A DNA stretch of 64,000 nucleotides from contig BJHQ01000014.1 of the NCBI GenBank assembly GCA_014193115.1, positions 62,001 through 126,000 on the forward strand, written 5' to 3'. Shown here one piece after another: positions 58,619-64,000 of this stretch. The stretch's first letter is position 1. Each line of letters starts with the position of its first letter. This DNA comes from Planctomycetota bacterium (lineage in GTDB: Bacteria > Planctomycetota > UBA11346). Below the pieces are notes generated by a model that had not been told where the DNA came from, did not search any database, and saw only the letters and a list, made by a program, of their open reading frames with translations. Made by a program: the position numbers and the translations under genes.

Positions 58619-61459
58619 ATGCACGCTGCTTCTGCCGCCGCCCCCCTGCTCTCCGATTTCGCCCAGCGCCATGTGGGGCCGACGGAGGTGGAGCGGCAGG
58701 CGATGGCGGAGCAGCTGGGGTATCCCGACCTGGACGCTCTGATCGTGGCCGCGGTGCCGGCGGCCATCCGCACTCCCCGCCTGACCGGACTGCCCGAGCC
58801 GGTGGGTGAGCACGCCGCCTTGGCCGAACTGGCCGAGATCGCCGCCCAGAATCGGCCGCTGCGCTCGTGCATCGGCCTCGGCTATCACCACTGCCTGGTG
58901 CCGCCGGTCCTGCAACGCACGGTCTTGGAAAATCCTGGCTGGTATACGCAGTACACGCCGTATCAGGCCGAGATCAGCCAAGGCCGGCTGGAATGCCTGC
59001 TCGCCTTCCAGACCCTGGTCAGCGATCTGACCGGACTGCCGGTGGCAAACGCCTCGCTGCTCGACGAGTCCACTGCCGCCGCCGAGGCCATGCATCTCTG
59101 CGCCAATGCTGCCGACGGCGAGCGCTCGGTCTTCCTGGTCGCCGATGACGTGCTCCCGCAGACCTTGGCGGTGGTCACCACCCGGGCCGAGGTCCTCAGC
59201 CAGACGGTGCGGACCTTCCCCGCTGGAACCGTGCCGGCGATCACTGCCGACGTCTTCGGCGTCCTGCTGAATCATGTCGGCCGCGACGGCGAGATCCGTG
59301 ACCTGCGGCCTGCGGTTGCAGCCGCCCATGGCGCCGGAGCGCTGGTGGTCATGGCCACCGATCCGCTGGCCTGCTGCTTGTACGTTCCGCCAGGCGAGCT
59401 CGGCGCCGACGTGGCGATCGGCTCGGCCCAGCGCCTGGGCGTACCGCTCGGCTTCGGCGGCCCCCACGCGGCGTTCTTCGCCACCACCGATGCCCGCAAG
59501 CGGTTGATGCCAGGGCGGCTGGTCGGCGTCAGCCGCGACCGGCTCGGCCAGCCCGCTTACCGGCTGGCCCTGCAAACCCGCGAGCAGCACATCCGCCGCG
59601 AAAAAGCCACGTCGAACATCTGCACCGCACAGGCCCTGCTCGCTAATCTGGCGGCCCTGTACGCGATGTGGCATGGCCCCGAAGGACTCGCCGCCATCGC
59701 CCGGAGGATTCAAGGTCATGCCCAGCGCCTGGCGGCATCGCTGACCACCGCCGGCATCGCCGTGGCGCCGGGCCAGCGTTTCGGCGTGGTGGTGGCCATC
59801 GGCATCGATGCGCCCGCGGTGCTCGCCCAGGCTGAACGCAAAGGATTCGTGCTCCGCCAGATCGACGCCCAGCGCGTCGCCATCGCCCTCGACGAGGCGA
59901 CCACCGACAGCGAAATCGCGACCCTGGCCAATGCCATCGCCGGTCGGCCGGTCGCCGTGACCGAAAGCGCTGCGGACCTGCCCTCCGCCGCGCTGCGCAC
60001 CAGCCCGTTCCTGACCCATCCGCTGTTCCACCGCCATCGCACTGAAACCGCGATGTTGCGCTACACCAAGCTGCTCGAATCCCGGGATCTGTCTCTGGCC
60101 CACAGCATGATCCCGCTCGGCTCGTGCACGATGAAGCTCAACGCCGCGGCCGAGATGATGCCGCTGACCTGGCACCAGCTCGGCGGCCTGCATCCCTTCG
60201 CCCCGAGCGAGCACTGCCGGGGTTGGGCAACCATCGCCGACGACCTCGAAGCCTGGCTCGGCGCGATCACTGGCCTGCCCGCGGTCAGCTTGCAACCGAA
60301 CAGCGGCGCCCAAGGCGAATACGCCGGACTGCTGGCGATCCGCAGCTACTTGAAAGCCTCCGGCCAGAGCCACCGCTCGGTGTGCCTGATCCCGGTCAGC
60401 GCCCACGGCACCAATCCCGCCAGCGCCGCCTTGGCCGGATTGCGGGTGGTGGCGGTGGCCTGCCGCCCCGATGGTGACATCGATCTGGCGGATCTCGAAA
60501 CCAAGGCCAACGCCCACGCCGGCGACCTGGCCTGTCTGATGGTGACCTATCCGTCGACCCACGGCGTGTTCGAGGCCGGCATCCAACAGGCCTGCAAACT
60601 CGTCCACGCCCGCGGCGGGCAGGTTTACCTCGACGGAGCGAACCTCAACGCCCAAGTCGGCCTGACCAGCCCCGGAGTCATCGGCGCCGACGTCTGCCAC
60701 ATCAATCTGCACAAGACGTTCTGCATTCCCCACGGTGGCGGCGGTCCGGGCATGGGCCCGATCTGCGCCGCCGAGCACCTTCGCCCGCATCTGCCCGGCC
60801 ACCCGTTGGCGCCCGGCTCCCGTCCGGTCAGTGCTGCGCCCTGGGGTTCGGCCTCGATCCTGGTCATTCCGTGGATGTACATCCGGATGATGGGCGGCGA
60901 TGGACTGACCCTGGCCACCGCGACAGCGATCCTCAACGCCAATCGCATCGCGAAGGCACTCGCTCCGCATTATCCGATCCTGTATACCGGCCCCGGCGGT
61001 CTGGTCGCCCATGAATGCATCATCGATCTGAGGGAGTTCAAAAAGATCGGCATCGAGGCCGAAGACGTGGCCAAACGCCTGATGGATTACGGCTACCACG
61101 CACCGACCCTCAGCTTTCCGGTGCCCGGGACGCTGATGATCGAGCCCACCGAATCCGAGGATCCCGCCGAGCTCGATCGTTTCTGCGCCGCCCTGATCGC
61201 CATCCGCGCTGAGATTTCAGCGGTGGCCGAGGGCCGCAGCGATCGTGCCGACAATCCCTTGAAGATGGCGCCCCACACCGCCGGCGAGGTCTGCTCAGAC
61301 ACCTGGTCGCATGCGTATGGCCGCGAGCTCGCTGCCTTCCCGGCGCCATGGACCCGGGAGCGCAAATTCTGGCCGGCGGTGGCGCGGATCGATGGGGCCT
61401 ATGGCGACCGCAACCTGATCTGCACCTGCGTCGGGATGAGCGAACGGGCTGGAACCTGA
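58619..61459 (+). CDS. gcvP: Glycine dehydrogenase (decarboxylating), full-length P-protein
   Basis: A 946-residue P-protein of the glycine cleavage system, with both halves fused in one chain. Glycine is decarboxylated and the aminomethyl group passed to the H-protein lipoate. The PLP lysine is Lys699 in HINLHKTFCIPHGGGGPG. The N-terminal half carries FGGPHAAFFATTD. The ATG at 58619 follows the repeat patch; the frame stays open through the repeats upstream, but those residues are low complexity. gcvT and gcvH are not adjacent. Length is typical (about 950). Confidence 0.96.
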   Translation: MHAASAAAPLLSDFAQRHVGPTEVERQAMAEQLGYPDLDALIVAAVPAAIRTPRLTGLPEPVGEHAALAELAEIAAQNRPLRSCIGLGYHHCLVPPVLQRTVLENPGWYTQYTPYQAEISQGRLECLLAFQTLVSDLTGLPVANASLLDESTAAAEAMHLCANAADGERSVFLVADDVLPQTLAVVTTRAEVLSQTVRTFPAGTVPAITADVFGVLLNHVGRDGEIRDLRPAVAAAHGAGALVVMATDPLACCLYVPPGELGADVAIGSAQRLGVPLGFGGPHAAFFATTDARKRLMPGRLVGVSRDRLGQPAYRLALQTREQHIRREKATSNICTAQALLANLAALYAMWHGPEGLAAIARRIQGHAQRLAASLTTAGIAVAPGQRFGVVVAIGIDAPAVLAQAERKGFVLRQIDAQRVAIALDEATTDSEIATLANAIAGRPVAVTESAADLPSAALRTSPFLTHPLFHRHRTETAMLRYTKLLESRDLSLAHSMIPLGSCTMKLNAAAEMMPLTWHQLGGLHPFAPSEHCRGWATIADDLEAWLGAITGLPAVSLQPNSGAQGEYAGLLAIRSYLKASGQSHRSVCLIPVSAHGTNPASAALAGLRVVAVACRPDGDIDLADLETKANAHAGDLACLMVTYPSTHGVFEAGIQQACKLVHARGGQVYLDGANLNAQVGLTSPGVIGADVCHINLHKTFCIPHGGGGPGMGPICAAEHLRPHLPGHPLAPGSRPVSAAPWGSASILVIPWMYIRMMGGDGLTLATATAILNANRIAKALAPHYPILYTGPGGLVAHECIIDLREFKKIGIEAEDVAKRLMDYGYHAPTLSFPVPGTLMIEPTESEDPAELDRFCAALIAIRAEISAVAEGRSDRADNPLKMAPHTAGEVCSDTWSHAYGRELAAFPAPWTRERKFWPAVARIDGAYGDRNLICTCVGMSERAGT

Positions 61460-61570
61460 GCGCCTGCCATGCGACCACGCTTGCAGCCCGCCGAACCGCA
61501 AACACTGCCGTCCCCCAGCCGCTTTCCCCCACGGCCTGGACGATCCCTCGGCCCGGCAGACGCTGTGCCC

Positions 61571-62344
61571 ATGCTGATGAAGCGGGTGATCGTGTGCCTC
61601 GACGTGCGCAATGGCCAGGTGACCAAAGGCGTGAAATTCCAAGGCAATGTCGATCTCGGTGATCCGGTGGACTACGCCCGGCGCTATTACCAGCAGGGCG
61701 CGGATGAATTGGTCTTCTACGACATCACCGCCTCAGCCGAGGGCCGCACCCTGTTCGTCGAGGTGGTCCGCCGGGTGGCGGCGGCGATCTTCATCCCCTT
61801 TGCCGTCGGCGGCGGCATCCGCAGCGTCGACCACATGCGGGCGGTGCTCACCGCTGGAGCTGAAAAAGTCTCGCTCAATTCCCCGGCGGTGCGGGAGCCC
61901 GACCTGCTCACCGCCGGCGCCCGGGCCTTCGGCTGCCAATGCGTGGTCCTCGGCCTGGATGCCAAACGGGTGCCGGCCAGCGCCGCCATCCCAAGCGGAT
62001 ATGAGGTCGTCATCGAGGGCGGCCGGACGCCCACCGGCAAAGATGCCGTGGCTTGGGCCAAGGAAGCCGAAGCCCGCGGCGCTGGCGAGATCTGCCTCAA
62101 TGCCATCGATACCGACGGCGTCCGCCAAGGCTACGAATTGACCATCACCCGGATGATCGCCGACGCGGTGCGCATCCCGGTGATCGCCAGCGGCGGCGGC
62201 GGCAAGCCTGAGCACCTCACCGCCGCGGTCACCACCGGCGGCGCCGACGCCGCCCTGGTGGCGAGCATGGTCCATTACGGCGACTACACGGTCGCTGCGA
62301 TCAAGGCCGAGATGGCTGCGGCGGGCGTGCCGGTCCGTCTCTGA
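61571..62344 (+). CDS. hisF: Imidazole glycerol phosphate synthase subunit HisF
   Basis: A 257-residue TIM barrel that, with HisH, makes imidazole glycerol phosphate and AICAR from PRFAR. The catalytic Asp residues are in CLDVRNG (near 11) and VLGLDAKR (near 130). Phosphate loops GGGIRS and [10 protein letters not shown] are intact. ATG 61571 ([12 protein letters not shown]) is preferred to ATG 61577 or the longer frame from 61469. hisH and other his genes are absent, which is common for scattered his genes. It starts about 110 bp after gcvP. Confidence 0.94.
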   Translation: MLMKRVIVCLDVRNGQVTKGVKFQGNVDLGDPVDYARRYYQQGADELVFYDITASAEGRTLFVEVVRRVAAAIFIPFAVGGGIRSVDHMRAVLTAGAEKVSLNSPAVREPDLLTAGARAFGCQCVVLGLDAKRVPASAAIPSGYEVVIEGGRTPTGKDAVAWAKEAEARGAGEICLNAIDTDGVRQGYELTITRMIADAVRIPVIASGGGGKPEHLTAAVTTGGADAALVASMVHYGDYTVAAIKAEMAAAGVPVRL

Positions 62345-62450
62345 CCGGCGACTGCACGACCGGTCCTGGTTCTGGCCCTGGCCCGCTGCTTGCTAGACAA
62401 CCGGTCGGGCGCGCCATCCTGACCCGCCCCCACGAGCCGTCAGCGGAGCC

Positions 62451-63563
62451 ATGGCCAAGCGCGATTACTACGAGATCCTCGGCGTCGCCAAGGACGCCGA
62501 TGACGACACCATCAAGAAGGCGTACCGCAAACTCGCCATGAAGCACCACCCGGACCGCAATCCGGGCGACAAGGATGCCGAGGCCAAGTTCAAGGAGGCC
62601 GCCGAGGCCTACGAGGTGCTGTCCGACGAGAAGAAGCGGGCGCGCTACGACCAGATGGGCCACGCCGGGGTCGAGGGCATGGGCCACGCCGGCGGCGGGT
62701 TCAATTCGATGGAGGACGTCTTCGCCCAGTTCGGCGACGTCTTCGGTGGCGGCCGGCTGTTCGAGCAGTTCTTCGGCCAGCGCGGCGGCGATCGCGGCCA
62801 GGGCGCCAGCCTGAAGCTGCCGCTGGAGATCAGCTTCCGCGAAGCCGCGTTCGGCTGCTCAAAAACCATCGATCTCAAGCGCAATGAGACCTGCGAGACC
62901 TGCAACGGCAGCGGCTCCAAGCCGGGGACCAAGCCGACGGTCTGCCGGCTGTGCAGCGGCGCGGGCATGATCCGCCAGGGCCAAGGCATCTTCATCGTCC
63001 AGACCACCTGCCCGCAATGCGGCGGTGCCGGGAAGGTCATCGCCGATCCGTGCACCTCGTGCGGCGGCGAAGGCGCCAAACCGAAGAAAATCACGCTGAA
63101 AGTCCGCATCCCGCCGGGCACCGACGATAACTCCCGGCTGCGCGTGGCCGGCGAAGGCGAACCCGGGCGCGACGGCGGCCCTCGTGGCGATCTCTATGTG
63201 TTCGTCAGCGTCGCCGCCGATCCGTTCTTCGAACGGCACAACAACGATGTGGTGTGCAAGGTGCCGCTGACCTATGCCCAGGCGGCGATGGGCGCCGAGA
63301 TCGATGTGCCGACTCTCGAAGGCCAGGCCACCCTGCGCATCCCCAGCGGCACCCAACCCAGCGACCTGCTGCGCATGCGCGGACTCGGCATCCCCGATCC
63401 TGAAAACGGCCGCCGCGGCGATCAGATCGTGGTCGCCACCATCCAGGTGCCGAAGCGGCTCTCCGATCGCCAAAAAGAGCTGCTCCGCGAACTCGGCGAG
63501 ATCGAAGAACGCAGCGGCGAGCAGCGGTCCTTCTTCGACAAGATCAAAAAAATGTTCGGGTAG
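62451..63563 (+). CDS. dnaJ: Chaperone DnaJ
   Basis: A 370-residue class A J protein. J domain [20 protein letters not shown] with HPD at residues 33-35, then a Gly/Phe-rich stretch ([14 protein letters not shown]). Four zinc-finger repeats follow: [24 protein letters not shown] and CTSCGGEG. C-terminal substrate domains and a dimerisation tail complete it. It stimulates DnaK ATPase. grpE starts 70 bp after its stop. No heat-shock operator (CIRCE) was seen upstream. Confidence 0.97.
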   Translation: MAKRDYYEILGVAKDADDDTIKKAYRKLAMKHHPDRNPGDKDAEAKFKEAAEAYEVLSDEKKRARYDQMGHAGVEGMGHAGGGFNSMEDVFAQFGDVFGGGRLFEQFFGQRGGDRGQGASLKLPLEISFREAAFGCSKTIDLKRNETCETCNGSGSKPGTKPTVCRLCSGAGMIRQGQGIFIVQTTCPQCGGAGKVIADPCTSCGGEGAKPKKITLKVRIPPGTDDNSRLRVAGEGEPGRDGGPRGDLYVFVSVAADPFFERHNNDVVCKVPLTYAQAAMGAEIDVPTLEGQATLRIPSGTQPSDLLRMRGLGIPDPENGRRGDQIVVATIQVPKRLSDRQKELLRELGEIEERSGEQRSFFDKIKKMFG

Positions 63564-63633
63564 ATCCCGCTGAAGCACCGCTCCGCCGGCCTTCCGCACC
63601 CCAACCAGCCAGCTCCGCAAGGCCGCGAATGTC

Positions 63634-64000
63634 ATGAGCTGGTTCGACCGATTCTTCAGGAACTCCGCCATGAGCGACCCAACCGCCACCCAATCCCAGT
63701 CCGATCCTGCGCAGAGCACCGAGTCATCGGCCCGACCTGAAGTCGCTGGCTGCGGCCATGAGGAAACCTTGGCGAAGCTGGCGGGCGAAGTCGCCGAGTG
63801 GCGCGAGCGCTGTGCTCGGCTTCAGGCCGAGTTCGACAACAGCCGGCGCCGGCTGCGCAAAGAGGCCGAAGAGGCCGGCGATCGCGCCATCGCCCGGGCG
63901 GTGCGTCCGTTCCTCGATCAGATCGACAACCTCGGCCGTGCCCTCGATGCCGCCAAACCCGAGGCATTCACCGAGTTCGCCCAGGGCGTCCAGCTGGTCC
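63634..64000 (+). CDS. grpE: Nucleotide exchange factor GrpE, 3' end outside window
   Basis: The first 122 residues of GrpE are in the window. After an acidic low-complexity N-terminus (SQSDPAQSTESS) comes the long coiled coil (ETLAKLAGEVAEWRERCARLQAEFDNSRRRL) and the four-helix part start (ARAVRPFLDQIDNLGRAL). GrpE opens DnaK to release ADP. Two starts are possible, 63634 (MSWFDRFFRNS) and 63670 (MSDPTATQ). dnaK may follow beyond the edge. Confidence 0.92.
   Translation, partial: MSWFDRFFRNSAMSDPTATQSQSDPAQSTESSARPEVAGCGHEETLAKLAGEVAEWRERCARLQAEFDNSRRRLRKEAEEAGDRAIARAVRPFLDQIDNLGRALDAAKPEAFTEFAQGVQLV

Noticed and set aside
58583-61099. An 838-codon minus-strand frame over gcvP
   Set aside because: Antisense shadow of gcvP; low-complexity His/Gly/Gln composition typical of such shadows.

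Overview
This window is a 64 kb piece of a high-GC bacterial chromosome dominated by housekeeping genes. The lineage looks like Planctomycetota or a close PVC relative. That is an inference from a DUF6785-type membrane protein, a large DUF4175-like membrane protein paired with a squalene-cyclase-repeat protein, an EF-Tu whose switch I lacks the usual RGITI motif, a PPi-type phosphofructokinase and several lineage-restricted hypotheticals. No 16S gene is present to settle it. There is no prophage, transposase or CRISPR array.

Layout. 1-11.2 kb: a truncated DbpA-domain gene, a PHP phosphoesterase, a small secreted or anchored protein, DUF6785 plus ffh, an atypical bL34, lexA-recA, an HDOD protein coupled to an SthA-type transhydrogenase, and a metallophosphoesterase. 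11.7-26.6 kb (minus strand): a translation/transcription supercluster read as tRNA-Thr-Tyr-Gly-Thr, tuf, rpmG, tRNA-Trp, secE-nusG, rplKAJL, rpoBC, rpsL-rpsG. 26.7-36.6 kb: a tandem array of GC-rich hairpins, PPi-PFK, lysA, menG/ubiE-like, a PIN/TRAM protein, tRNA-Thr(CGU), and the squalene-repeat/DUF4175-like pair. 37.1-50.4 kb (plus strand): the S10-spc-alpha ribosomal run, rpsJ to rplQ, with secY, infA, rpmJ and rpoA. 50.5-64 kb: an AraC regulator with candidate operator repeats, a flippase-like membrane protein, an FKBP, a TsaE-glycosyltransferase fusion, hypotheticals, an inverted-repeat patch, gcvP, hisF, dnaJ and the start of grpE.

How it fits together. The two ribosomal clusters are divergent and separated by about 10 kb of metabolic genes. 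fusA is missing from the rpsL-rpsG end, and rpmD, rpsD, adk and map are missing from the S10-spc-alpha run. Most gene joints are tight (1 to 14 bp overlaps or a few bases), so the runs are probably co-transcribed. lexA and recA are adjacent, with a palindromic site and a consensus-like promoter directly before lexA.

The most interesting items are the TsaE-GT2 fusion, the two-copy 239-bp hairpin array, the apparently leaderless lexA with a 9-9-9 palindrome, the EF-Tu switch I variant, and the 13-bp direct repeats after the AraC gene. No clear undescribed multi-gene system was identified. Several starts are moved inside longer open frames on homology or spacing; each entry says so.
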